NCBI GenBank assembly: GCA_021521415.1
Contig: JAIQDT010000835.1
Span: forward strand, 1-64,000
Origin: Bidens hawaiensis
Lineage: Eukaryota > Streptophyta > Magnoliopsida > Asterales > Asteraceae
Length of the DNA stretch: 64,000 nt
Reading direction: 5' to 3'
Shown: one piece after another, positions 11,432 through 22,849 of the stretch
How the letters are laid out: every line of letters starts with the position of its first letter
Numbering within the stretch: position 1 is the first letter of the stretch
Position numbers and translations under genes: made by a program
Notes under the pieces: generated by a model
What the model saw: the letters and a program-made list of their open reading frames with translations, nothing else
Told to the model about the DNA's origin: nothing
The model's database searches: none

Positions 11432-13690
11432 GGTAAAATTACATAAATAGACAAGTTTGACCAATAATTTACCAAAATAGACATATCTATTTAGCCTACA
11501 TCTCTCCAATCATTGGTTTTTTAACCAATAAACAACTGACACGTCACCGAAGCCGGCTAAGGCGGCTAAGCCTTATCCTCCACTTTATGGGAACGGATTT
11601 TTTTTAAAAAGTTAACGGGTCCCACCTTTAACCAATAAAAAGTCGACACGTGTCAAAGGCGGCTAAACTTAGCTTACATCTATGGTTATTTAGCCGACAT
11701 CTCCGACTCTTAGCCTCCTTCGAGATACGTGTCTATTTAGTTAGTCGGCTCGAAATATTCCTTCTTAGCCGGCTCCAACTCAGCTTGTAGGCTAAGGCTT
11801 CACTTAGCCGCCTTCAATTTTTTCATTTAGCCGTCTAATTTTAGCCGCCAAAATTTAATATCTTTCCAACCTTATTAAATAGTTAGCCGGCTTCACTTAG
11901 CCGGTGTAAATTTAGCCGGCAAAATTGAATATTTTACCAACTTACCAACTTTATTAAATATTTAGCCGGCTTCACCTAGCCGTCTTCTTAGCCGGTGTAA
12001 ATTTAGCCCCCAAAATTAAATATTTTACCTACTCACTTAATTATTTAGCCAGCTTCGCTTAGCCGCCAATTTTTTTCTCCTAGCAGGCATGTTTTAGCCA
12101 TCAGCAATAAATACTTAACTACCCAAATTTAATTTTTCACCAACCATTTTTATAAAACTATACAACCATATTCCCTACATCTTATAAAACCATCTTCATC
12201 ATCTCAAACTTTTAGCCTACATCTCTCCAATCATTGGTTTTTTAACCAATAAACAACTGACACGTCACCGAAGCCGGCTAAGGCGGCTAAGCCTTATCCT
12301 CCACTTTATGGGAACGGATTTTTTTAAAAAGTAAACGGGTCCCACCTTTAACCAATAAAAAGTCGACACGTGTCAAAGGCGGCTAAACTTAGCTTACATC
12401 TATGGTTATTTAGCCGGCATCTCTGACTCTTAGCCTCTTTCGGGATACGTGTCTATTTAGTTAGTCGACTCGAAATATTCCTTCTTAGCCGGCTCCAACT
12501 CGACTTGTAGGCTAAAGCTTCACTTAGCCGCCTTCAATTTTTTCATTTAGTCGTCTAATTTTAGCCGCCAAAACTTAATATTTTTCCAACCTTATTAAAT
12601 AGTTAGCCGGCTTCACTTAGCCGTCTTCTTAGCCGGTGTAAATTTAGCCGCCAAAATTGAATATTTTACCAACTTACCAACTTTATTAAATATTTAGCCG
12701 GCTTCACCTAGCCGTCTTCTTAGCCGGTGTAAATTTAGCCCCCAAAATTAAATATTTTACTTACTCACTTAATTATTTAGCCAGCTTCGCTTAGCCGCCA
12801 ATTTTTTTCTCCTAGCAGGCATGTTTTAGCCATCAGCAATAAATACTTAACTACCCAAATTTAATTTTTCACAAACCATTTTTATAAAACTATACAACCA
12901 TATTCCCTACATCTTATAAAACCATCTTCACCATCTCAAACTTTTTTACTTTCTTATCACAAGATACTCATTTTTAAAAAAAAATTGTTTGTTAACGTCG
13001 TCGTTTATAGTGGTGGGAATTGGCATGTTGTTGATCGGGTTGTTGAATACCTTCCGGCTAAATAATTAAGTGAGTAGGTAAAATATTTAATTTTGGGGGC
13101 TAAATTTACACCGGCTAAGAAGACGGCTAGGTGAAGCCGGCTAAATATTTAATAAAGTTGGTAAGTTGGTAAAATATTCAATTTTGGCGGCTAAATTTAC
13201 ACCGGCTAAGAAGACGGCTAAGTGAAGCCGGCTAACTATTTAATAAGGTTGGAAAAATATTAAGTTTTGGCGGCTAAAATTAGACGGCTAAATGAAAAAA
13301 TTGAAGGCTGCTAAGTGAAGCCTTAGCCTACAAGCCGAGTTGGAGCCGGCTAAGAAGGAATATTTCGAGCCGGCTAACTAAATAGACACGTATCCCGAAG
13401 GCGGCTAAGAGTTAGGGATGCCGGCTAAATAACCATAGATGTAGGCTAAGTTTAGCCGCCTTTGACACGTGTCGAATTTTTATTGATTAAAGGTGGACCC
13501 CGTTTACTTTTTATAAAATTCCGTGCCCATAAAGTGAAGGCTAATGCTTAGCCACCTTAGGCGGCTTCGGTGATGTGTCAGTTGTTTATTGGTTAAAAAA
13601 CCAATGACTAGAGAGATGTAGGCTAGATAGACATGTTTATTTTGGTAAATTATTGATCAAACTTGCCTACTTCTGTAATTTCCCATTCCC
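11432..13690. mobile_element. Fold-back MULE-type element with 9-bp target duplication
   Basis: The 9-bp direct repeat tattaacaa flanks the element at 11423-11431 and 13691-13699. The left terminus (GGTAAAATTACATAAATAG) and the complement of the right terminus (GGGAATGGGAAATTACAGAAG) match imperfectly. The following DNA is a very long inverted repeat. The left arm consists of two tandem copies of a 720-bp unit (about 11492-12211 and 12212-12945); the right arm (about 13050-13660) is one inverted copy. Only about 100 bp of unique sequence lies between the arms. The arms are full of TTAGCCGGC words. A 9-bp duplication and very long arms are typical of Mutator-like elements; no transposase is present. 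Confidence 0.85.
11492..12945. repeat. Two tandem 720-bp arm units of the fold-back element
   Basis: The word TTAGCCTACATCTCTCC recurs at 11491 and 12212, and the following 700 bp align with scattered substitutions and a small indel. The duplication is confined to the left arm. Confidence 0.85.
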
Positions 13691-13699
13691 TATTAACAA

Positions 13700-14655
13700 A
13701 TGCCTTGGGACCACTACACTAGCATCTGTGTTGGTGGATGCACTCCAGTTTTATATAAGGGTTGCACTCCTTATTTTATATATCACAGTATCACACTACA
13801 ATATAATTTCAAAACCCGGGGGGTTCCCGTACACCCCTACCATCCATGTAGATCCGCCCCTGAGACGTGGAACAAATTCCTACGTGTCGTTGGAAGGAGC
13901 GTAAACATTCACCCGTCCATTGTATCCTTCCAATGTGGATCACATATAGCCCGCACCATCGTAGGCAATGGCTCAAAAGCAACCAAAAGGTTGATCATAT
14001 GTCAAGTACTGAGCGAGCATGCTCGAAACCGAGTAGTAATGTTCGACACCCTCACTAATTTTTAAACTAGATTTATGAATTTTAAAATCCGATAACCAAA
14101 ACAGGATTACCTATGTCACCAAAACCCTTGTCCAAACATATACGGGTGCTCTTCGCGTTAAACTTGCAGGTTTACCGAGTCCAATTTGTCAGGTTGGGTT
14201 AATTGAGTTTCGAGTATTTATCCGACAATACTATAACTTATTGGTTAAAAGAAAATGTAAAATACTACAAAACAAAACAATATAGTTATGTCTACATGTA
14301 AACGTAAAATAACAAAAATACTAAAGCAACATATTTTAAACACACAATTTGTAAATTAATAACAAACCGAGCTGTACAAACCTTCATCCTGCCCTCACTC
14401 TCTCCTCCGTACGAGCAGTAATTATAAAGCTAAATCTCCGTCACTCTTAGGTGAATTAAGCCATGGATCACGTCACAATTCACGCTTAAAAAAGGTATAT
14501 CTTCCTAATTCAACTCTTAGTTCATATTCGCACTCAAATTAGCAATCAGGTTTACTCAATTTAGAGGTTTCGTCAATTGCTAGGGTTTGTTTTGGGCGTA
14601 ATTACGGAGAATACGGTTTACTGTGACTATAATTGATTGGAATTGAGGAAACGAG
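13700..14655 (+). promoter_or_regulatory. Upstream region and leader of the CDKD gene, with a TE fragment
   Basis: At about 13810-13866 a block (GGTTCCCGTACACCCC and GTAGATCCGCCCCTG) resembles one end of a dispersed plant DNA transposon. The rest up to the ATG at 14656 presumably holds the promoter and leader of the kinase gene. A CT-rich stretch near 14398-14410 could mark the transcript start. No TATA box was assigned with confidence. Confidence 0.35.
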
Positions 14656-17168
14656 ATGACGGATTTAGATCAGTTGTTGACGAAGAAGGTTGCGGATCGA
14701 TATTTAAAGCGAGAGGTGCTCGGTGAAGGTACTTACGGTGTCTTGTTCAAGGCGATTGATACTAAGGTATGATTACACTGCATTGTTAACTGTTCTTATT
14801 GGTTTATCTTAAACGAGTGAAAGCTTGTACTGAATTAGGTACTGGTAGTGGTATTGTTGTAAATAGCGGAAAATACCGAAAACATGAAAAACGAGAGTTA
14901 GTAACGCTACGTGTATTCGGTAAAAAGTGCTTGTACGTCCCTAGCTTATGGCTATGATTTGTCTGTGGCTATTATGTTGCCTATGTAATGTAAACTGCTG
15001 TTATTACCGGTTAGGGATGGGATCGGTATGGTGACTAGAAATACCGATACCGGAGACGAGTGAAAGCTCGTGCCGGATACTGTACCGATTTTTCAGGTTG
15101 GGTACTGGTACCACTGAAAAAAGTGGAAAAATACCGAAACCGAATGGTATGGTTAGTGGAAACATGAAAAACGATTGCTGATTGTGTTTGGTTGTTGTCG
15201 GTTTGGTATGGGACTGGTATTCGGTAAATAAGTTCATCCCTAGCTTATTGCTATGATTTGTCTGTTGCTATTATGGTGTCGTGTTCAAGGCAATTGATAC
15301 TAATGTATAGTTACACTGCATTGTATACTGTTATTATTGGTAATCGGCTTAGCGTAGGATAAGATAGGTACTGAACTAATATACCGAAACAAGTGAAAGC
15401 TCGTACTGAATACGTAATGATTTTTCAGGTTCTTATATTGAAAATGCTGGAAAATACCGAAACCGAATGCCAGGGATACTAAAAACATAAAAAACGAGTA
15501 CTGGTAGCGGTAGTGGTCGTGTTTTGGTTGTTACAGGTTCGGTACGGTATTAAGTAAAAATGCTCATCCCTAGCTTATCGGCTATCACTATGACTTGTCT
15601 GTGGCTATGTATGTGAAATTGGGGTTTTTGCGACTACTGAGTCCCATGGTCTTTAACAGATTATGATTATAGGTTCATTAAGTTAATGAGCTTATTGTAA
15701 ATAGGTTATTTTACCACAAGGGTAAACTTGTTAGTTTGTATCTGTAGAGAAGAATCTGTTTAAGCAATATAAAATTGCGATAGCAAATAGCTTATTTAAC
15801 CCCTAAATAAGTATAAACATAAGCACTTTTCTCATCCAAACAGTCGAAAATGTTTTTTTTAGAAGCACAATAAGTCGTTGAATTTGAGCTCATTATGAAG
15901 CGTAAAGTAAGTTCAATGATGTTTTATGTTGTGTTTTTATATACTTTTTAATCTTTGTTCATGCAGTGGTGAATTGGTGATGTTTGGTGACCCATGATAT
16001 ATGTATAATGCTATATGTATTGTTGTCTAATGGCTAATGCTATTTCTGGTTTCCGCGTATCACTTAACTGATACAGTGGGTGTTTAAATGCAGATTGTTT
16101 GTCTCAAAACATATTTTTGAGGCTAAAATTTTGTTAAAATGATACATATGTGGTATTATATTAACTATTGGCTTCTGGAACAGACAGGACAAACGGTTGC
16201 AATAAAGAAAATTCGGCTGGGGAAGCAGAAGGAAGGGGTGAATTTTACTGCTCTTAGAGAAATAAAGTTACTGAAAGAGATTAAAGATCCAAGTATAATA
16301 GAGCTGATTGATGCTTTTCCTCATAAAGGGAATTTGCACCTTGTATTTGAGTTTATGGAGACTGATCTTGAAGCTGTTATTCGGGATAGAAAAATTGTTC
16401 TTTCGCCCACTGATATAAAGTCATACCTGCAAATGACATTAAAAGGACTTGCTGTCTGTCACAAGAAATGGGTTTTGCATAGGTAATAATATGGGACCCC
16501 AAACTTTATCTTTTTTGTGGGTGTAAGTTTAGTTTATTTAACCAAAACAACCATCACAGATGGAAAAACCTGAAAATATACTTCAAAAGTATTAACATCT
16601 GTAACTATTGTACTTGATTTCATCTGTAAAACTAGGATTAATTTCATATATATTCTTCTAAATATATATACTAATTACCCTGTAGAAACACTAAAAGTAT
16701 CATATATATCTTTCCATAGTAAATAATATAAAAATCACTTACTTATAGCAGTTCCTATTATCATCTTGGTGGGTAGTTCTCTATTCGTTTATTCAATGAA
16801 ACAAAGTGGTATAAGTGATTTTATTTTATTTACTATGGAACGGATAAACATGATAAGTTTTAGTATTTTGGAAGTGTATGTATGATATTATGAAATTTAA
16901 AATGACATACAAAATTTTGGACATGCAGAATTCCTTAAACCAAATGCTCCTAACTGATTGTGTTCTTAATGTGACACGATGTTACAAATATAATTTGCTT
17001 CTTTTCGCTGCATACATTATTTATGTGTTTTCTTAATTGTTTGAAAATTTTCTTGGCAGGGATATGAAACCAAATAATCTTTTGATAGGACCTCATGGAC
17101 AATTAAAACTTGCAGATTTTGGTTTGGCACGCATATTTGGTAGTCCTGACAGAAGATTTACTCACCAG
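14656..17168 (+). pseudogene. CDKD: CDKD-type (CDK-activating) kinase gene, first three coding exons only
   Basis: Plant CDKD kinases activate cell-cycle CDKs and phosphorylate the RNA polymerase II tail within TFIIH. Exons 14656-14766, 16184-16482 and 17060-17168 have GT/AG borders and join in frame into 173 residues. Visible are the glycine loop GEGTYG, the lysine in [10 protein letters not shown], the helix NFTALREI (the CDKD form of PSTAIRE), [16 protein letters not shown] and the T-loop start [10 protein letters not shown]. CDKDs continue for about 220 or more residues (WYRAPE block and C-lobe), but no such exon was found downstream. Instead come a Helitron-like end, MITEs and a copia element. 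The visible exons contain no stop. The gene is therefore either truncated, or its remaining exons lie beyond a very long intron outside the window. Confidence 0.85.
14738..15600 (+). repeat. Tandem duplication in CDKD intron 1 that includes the end of exon 1
   Basis: The end of exon 1 and the start of intron 1 (from GGTGTCTTGTTCAAGG at 14738) recur at 15275 as GGTGTCGTGTTCAAGG, 537 bp downstream, with the donor AAG/GTATG altered to AATGTATAG. Blocks containing CTAGCTTAT and GGCTATGATTTGTCTG follow each unit (about 14940, 15240, 15570), so two to three units exist. The pieces containing ATACCGAAACC and CATCCCTA resemble a small MITE carried in each unit. Confidence 0.7.
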
Positions 17169-18924
17169 GTAATCTTTTCATTCAGTTTATAGTTACTGGA
17201 TGTTATAAGCATTCTTTTTTGACACAATTTCTGATAACATATTTGGCATCTGGTAAATCAGTTTAATACTAATGTTGCCTGAAGTGAAACATATTATTAT
17301 ATTTGGATTGATGACAATATCTTTTGATTTAGAAGGAAAAGTTATGTTGCAGTTATATGGTAGCTAGTGTTATTTATAAACGATCTAGGGCAATTCAATA
17401 TAATTTCTACTGCATACATTAAATAGATAGTTTTTGTTTTACAAAAATTCTAATAATGTTTGTTAGATTATTGTCATGTAATGTATTTTATATGCTGGGT
17501 AGCTTGTTTTTACTTTTTAGTTCACTTATTTGGGAAACTAAGTTATTGGCCCGTGTTATTTCCCATTTCTGTTTAATACTTTATTCTTTAAAAATTTACT
17601 TCCAGTCATGTGAAATATCGAATTGAATAGAGAAAACTTGATTTGATTTATTAAGCACTAGGTTAAAGACCCGTGTGATACACGGGTTAAAAAAATATTA
17701 AAAACAAAACACATTTACATATGGAATCAAAGTTGGATTATGATATACTCATAACATAAATGAGGCAATTTTAGAATGTGATTAGGTTCATAAGCTTACG
17801 CAGTACAATTAATAGGCCAAGTTTCTATAGCCTCGTAAGTAATTTTATTAGGATCACAACAATGAACAATGACCCGAGCTCTACCATAATATGCTTTGAC
17901 TGCAAACATCCTTAAGGATGTGTTTTTTCCATAACATTGCAAATGTATTAATAAGTGTGCATCTTCTAGTTTAAAAAATTAACATTAAACAATATAAAAG
18001 GTTACATCTTTATCTTTATTATTTATCAGGAACACTTTTGTAAGATAATGTTTGTTGTCCATGCTTGTTTGTTAAGAATTATTCGTTTGTTTAGAAAATG
18101 AACATGGGCGTTTGCCAAAATTATAAACAAACATAAACGAATGACAACAAACAAACGCAAACATGCGTAAACGAACATGAATGGAGCATGTTCACTATGA
18201 CCGAACATGATTGCAAACACGAACTAAGCGAACAAATTTCTTTGTGCATATTCGTCCATTAAGAAATACCCGTTCATTAAGTAAACGAACCCTTTCGTTA
18301 AGTATTCGAGCATATTCGTTAGTAGAAAATTTAAATGAACATAAACAAATGACAATAACAAACACAAACATTCGTAAATAAACACATCCTAGGGCAGGGC
18401 ATGCTCAATTTACTTTAACCAAACACGAACACGAACACAAAGGGTATGTTTGGCGAAACTAGCTGGTAGCTGTAGCTGGAAGCTGCTAGCTGGTGGCTAG
18501 AAGCTGATTGCTGGAAGCTGTAGCTGGAAGCTGGTAGCTGTAGCTTTTTAGATATATTTAGATGTTTGACAGAGTAGCTGGAGCTTTTAATAAAATGTAT
18601 AAAATTACTAAAATGAGCATAACTATAAACAATAATAGTAAATATATTTATTTTGGAAGGTTATTTCAGTAAATTAATATACTAAAAGCTTGTAGCTCTT
18701 TCTAAACGCTACTAGTAGAAGCTTTAAGCTTTAGGGTATGTTTGGCGACGAGCTTTTAGAAGCTTTTAGGAGCTTTTAGCTTCAAGCTTTTAAGAAAAAG
18801 CTCCTAATTAATAAAAAGCTTTGTTTGGTTGAGGAAGCTTAAAGCTTTTTGATTATGAGAAAAAGCTCTATATTAGAACGCTCCTATTAGTAGCGTTTAA
18901 AGAAAAGCTACAAGCTTTTAGGTT
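17169..18924. other. Flank or intron after CDKD exon 3: Helitron-like end and MITE pieces
   Basis: No kinase exon was found. A Helitron-like minus-strand 3' end lies at 17657. About 18040-18430 consists of words such as AAACGAACATG and GTTCATTAAG, a dispersed family also seen at 29110-29350 and 51400-51580. Two MITE-like starts GGGTATGTTTGGC lie at 18442 and 18734, followed by AGCTGGTAGCTG-type and AGCTTTTAGAAGC-type repeats. Confidence 0.45.
17657..17690 (-). mobile_element. Helitron-like 3' terminus
   Basis: On the minus strand the sequence reads a hairpin ACCCGTGTATCACACGGGT, a short spacer and then CTAGT ending at 17657. This is the Helitron arrangement of a short hairpin about ten bases before CTRRT. 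The next base outside is G rather than the expected T, and the 5' TC end was not located, so the extent is unknown. Confidence 0.5.
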
Positions 18925-18929
18925 ATAAT

Positions 18930-19258
18930 TGTTATGTTGTGGTCTCCGATCCATCATGGGTCGGGTCCGGTTTAGACGAATAGACAGAATTAGGAGATTA
19001 AGCTGTTTGAGTTTTGGCCAAGCCCAAAAGCTCTAATCAGGCCCAGTTTAGTTAAAGGGTTAAACCCTAATTGTCTAGTCTATATATTCTCTCCTGTACT
19101 TGTAAGTTGGTATCCCTCAATAATAAGAAAACCCTCGTTATCGACAGTGGACGTAGGTCATACACCGTGACCGAACCATTTAAATCCTTGTGTCTCTTTC
19201 GTTTATTCTTTCGGTTTTACTATTGTATTCGTGTTTGTGTGTGACTCCGAACCTAACA
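18930..19258 (+). repeat. 5' LTR of the copia element
   Basis: Begins TGTTATGTTGTGG and ends GAACCTAACA (TG...CA). It contains CTATATATTCTC at about 19080, a plausible TATA region, followed by an AATAAGAAAA stretch that may serve for polyadenylation. Confidence 0.95.
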
Positions 19259-19260
19259 AT

Positions 19261-19272
19261 TGGCATCAGAGC
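19261..19272 (+). other. tRNA-Met primer binding site of the copia element
   Basis: TGGCATCAGAGC lies two bases after the 5' LTR and differs by one base from the common plant primer site TGGTATCAGAGC, which pairs with the 3' end of initiator tRNA-Met. Confidence 0.85.
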
Positions 19273-19282
19273 TTGGTTCTCG

Positions 19283-19440
19283 ATTATACACACAGTTCCG
19301 CCGCCGCTGCTCCGCTGCTACAGTTCCACCGCCGCTGCTACAGTTCCGCTGCCGCTGCTACAGTACCGCCGCCGCTACAGTACCGCCGCCGCCGCTACAG
19401 TACCGCCGCCGCCGCTACAGTTCCGCCGCCGCTGATTAGG
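19283..19440 (+). repeat. CCGCCGCTGCTACAGTT minisatellite in the copia leader
   Basis: About eight GC-rich units of 15-21 bp, built from CCGCCG(C/T) and CTACAGT words, stand between the primer site and the gag start. They are far more GC-rich than the surrounding DNA. Several small reading frames here are by-products of the repeat. Confidence 0.8.
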
Positions 19441-19538
19441 GTTCCGCAGCTGCTGGTTCGTTTTTTCTGATCAGTTTCCAGTCCTTTTATTCCTTGGGTA
19501 GTTTGGTTGTTTGCTGTAATCAAAACTCAGTTTGGATA

Positions 19539-21846
19539 ATGGCTGAGGACGGAAAGATCAAGATTGAGAAGTTTGATGGTCAGGATTTTGGATGGTGGAA
19601 AATGCAAATTGAGGATTTGCTATGTCAGAAAGACTTAATGGAAGCACTAGAAGAGAGGAAACCGGAAAGTATGAAAGATGATGAGTGGAAGGTACTTGAC
19701 AGAAAAGCCATAGCTGTTATTAGACTCTCACTAGCTAAGAATGTGGCATTCAATATTGTAAATGAAACTACCACGTATGGTCTTATGAAAGCCTTGTCAA
19801 ATATGTATGAAAAGCCTTCTGCATCAAACAAGGTATTTCTGATTAGACAGCTAGTTAACACCAGAATGAAGGAAGGGGCATCTGTTACCTCTCATGTTAA
19901 TGACTTCAACACTACTATTTCTCGTTTGTCTTCTGTTGATATCAAGTTTGATGATGAAGTTCAAGCGTTACTCTTGTTATCCTCGTTACCCGAAAGTTGG
20001 TCAGGGACTGTTACTGCAGTTAGTAGTTCTTCTGGGAATACTAAGCTTACTTTTGAAGGAGTCCGGGATTTGATTTTAGGGGAGGACATAAGAAGAAGGA
20101 ATTCTGGTGAGACATCTAGTTCTATATTGAGCACCGAAGGGAGAGGTAGGAGAAGAGAGAAAGGTAATGGCAAGGGTAGGTCAAAGTCTAGAAGAAGAAG
20201 TCAATCAAAGCCCAGAAAAGACATTGAGTGTTGGAATTGCAAAGAAATGGGGCATTTCAGAAACCAATGCCCTAACCCCTCAATTTCAAAAGAAAAGAAA
20301 GAATCTAAGAAGGAAGTTAATCTGGCCACCGGTTCAGATGATTCAGAAGGTTCAGAAGAGACTCTTATCTGCTGTGTTGAAGAATCAACAGATTCATGGA
20401 TTATGGATTCTGGTGCATCTTTTCATGCCACTTATAGCACGAAGAAGATGAAGAATCTCCGAACAGGTAATTTTGGTAAAGTTCGTTTGGCTAATAATCA
20501 TGCTGTTGATATCACGGGGATGGGGGATATTGAACTAAAAACTTCATTGGGCACCTCATGGACTCTAAAGGATGTTCGGGTCGTTCCTAGCCTTAGAAGA
20601 AAGCTAATTTCTGTTGGGCAGTTAGATGACCAAGGATATGATGTTATGTTTGGTGGGGGTAAATGGAAAGTTGTGAAAGGGAATCTTGTGATCGCCAGAG
20701 GTAAAAAGAAGGGCACTTTATACATGGTTGAAATTCCAGCTGATGGGGTAAATGCAGTGACCAGTGGACCGAGTCAGTCTAGTTTATGGCACCAACGACT
20801 CGGCCACATGAGTGAAAAAGGGATGAAAATGCTCGTTGCTAGAGGAAAAATTCCAGAACTGAAGAAGGTTGAATCTGAATTTTGTGAACCATGTGTTTTC
20901 GGTAAAAAGAAGAAAGTATCTTTTGTGAAGACCGGAAAACAACCGAAAGCTCAGAAATTGGAGCTTATTCACTCTGATGTCTATGGACCAACTTCAGTCT
21001 CTTCTTTGGGAGGATCGCACTATTATGTCACCTTCATTGATGATTCGACACGCAAGGTATGGGTTTACTTTCTTAAAAATAAATCTGATGTTTTTGATAC
21101 TTTTAAGAAATGGAAAACTGCTGTTGAATTGGAAACTGATTTGAAGGTGAAATGCTTGAAGTCGGATAACGGTGGTGAATACGTTAGCAAAGAATTCCGT
21201 GATTATTGTGAAGAGTACGGTATTCGGATGATCTTTACAGTCCCTGGCACTCCTCAACAAAATGGAGTGGCAGAACGAATGAACAGGACGTTAAATGAAA
21301 GGGCAAGAAGTATGAGACTTAATGCCGGGCTTCCAAAGACTTTCTGGGCAGATGCAGTTAACACTGCAGCTTATTTAATTAACCGGGGATTGTCAGTACC
21401 GCTGGGTTTCAAGACACCAGAAGAAGAGTGGAAAGGTAAAGCTGCAGATTATAAGCATTTGAAAGTCTTTGGGTGTAGCGCTTATGATCTAGTGAAAAAT
21501 GACAAGCTTGATGCTAAAGCAAAAAAATATGTTTTCATTGGATATGGGTCAAACGAAATGGGCTACAGGCTTTGGGATTTAGAAAGCAGAAAAGTAGTCA
21601 GAAGCAAGCATGCAACTTTTAATGAGGCTGAGTTATACAAAGATAGAAACACTTCAAAATCAAGGGTTCAGAAAGAGCAGGTTGAATATGAAATTGATGC
21701 TCAGAAAAAGACAGTTGAGTCAGTTACCGAACCCGAGACAGAAACTGAAGAAACCACAGTTCCTGAATTTGAAGATGATGATATTGGTGGAAATGAAGAG
21801 TCAGAGGGAGTCTCTGACAGTGGGAGTTCAGAGTCTGAGGATGAAC
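19539..21846 (+). CDS. Copia gag-protease-integrase part of the polyprotein, interrupted at its 3' side
   Basis: This encodes the particle protein, protease and integrase of the retrotransposon. I start at the ATG at 19539 (MAEDGKIKIEKFDG), the usual gag start style, although the frame is open from 19494. Visible are the gag zinc knuckle CWNCKEMGHFRNQC (from about 20229), the protease active site IMDSGASFH (about 20402), the integrase zinc region (WHQRLGHM ... FCEPCVFGK) and the DDE core (YVTFIDDSTR, LKSDNGGEY, PQQNGVAERMNR). It also has the C-terminal copia block from KVFGCSAY to FIGYGSNEMGYRLWD. The frame runs into the nested solo LTR at 21847 and stops two codons later. The reading frame on the far side of that insertion (from 24471) is in register with this one if the insertion is ignored. 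Confidence 0.93.
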
Positions 21847-22813
21847 TGTAATACCCGTAAATTTTAGTTTTACAAAATATGATATAATAATAATAATTTA
21901 AAATTGAAACCTAGATGATTTCAAACTCATGACTGAGCATATGTTTATTATTTTATATTCCAATCATCATCTAGATCAACTTGTTTCAAATTCAAACGTG
22001 AGCAACAAACAATCAACTTATTTAGGAATTTGATCACGCTTATAACTCGTTTAATATATATATACACAAACGCGATAAGACTCCAACATAAATCTCACAA
22101 AACCCTACCGCCATCATATTCGGTTCTGCCGTTACTTGAAAACCACCGCCGCCGCAACTGTTTTAAACCACCACCACTGGCCTCTCTCTCTACGTGACCC
22201 TACCTTGTTTCTGATTCAAGCGGTCGCCGGTGACTCCACTGCCGACGGACCGTCACGGACCTGTAGTAGTTCATCGCTGCTATCCTTGCAAATTTCATTG
22301 CTTCCGTGTCGCGAGACAAGTTCACTTCGTCACCACCGTCAAGTACCGTGCACCACCACCGTTCTGCAAACTTCCGGGAATACACCGCCGCTGCCATCGA
22401 TCTCCCCAATTTAGTAAGTGACAAGTACCAACCCGAGTCAGTTTCATTCTTTTGATATCATATTTACGTGACAAAGTGGCAACTCATTCGGTTAAATACG
22501 CAGCCACCGTCACGTGTCCGGTTACTTCCTCCGCCCTCGCTTTCTGATACGTTCGTTTTGGTCTGGCTTTTGAGGTAACTGTTAACAATCTGATTACGAA
22601 TACTTGTACGGTTATAGTGTCTATAACCGTTTGTTTGTTCCGGCGACTAAAGCGAATTTCAAAACTTTGTTATAAAGAAAATACACAAACTAATAACATC
22701 GATAATCTGGTTCGTTTACTGTATTTACATGATTTAGAATGTGTAATTAAAGAATCAAAATATAGTCATGTTTCTTGTATACGTAAGTGATATGCATGTG
22801 TTTATATAATAAT

Positions 22814-22849
<36 letters not shown>

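Noticed and set aside
19231..19470. Small frames rich in Ala, Thr and Pro
   Set aside because: By-products of the CCGCCG minisatellite in the copia leader.
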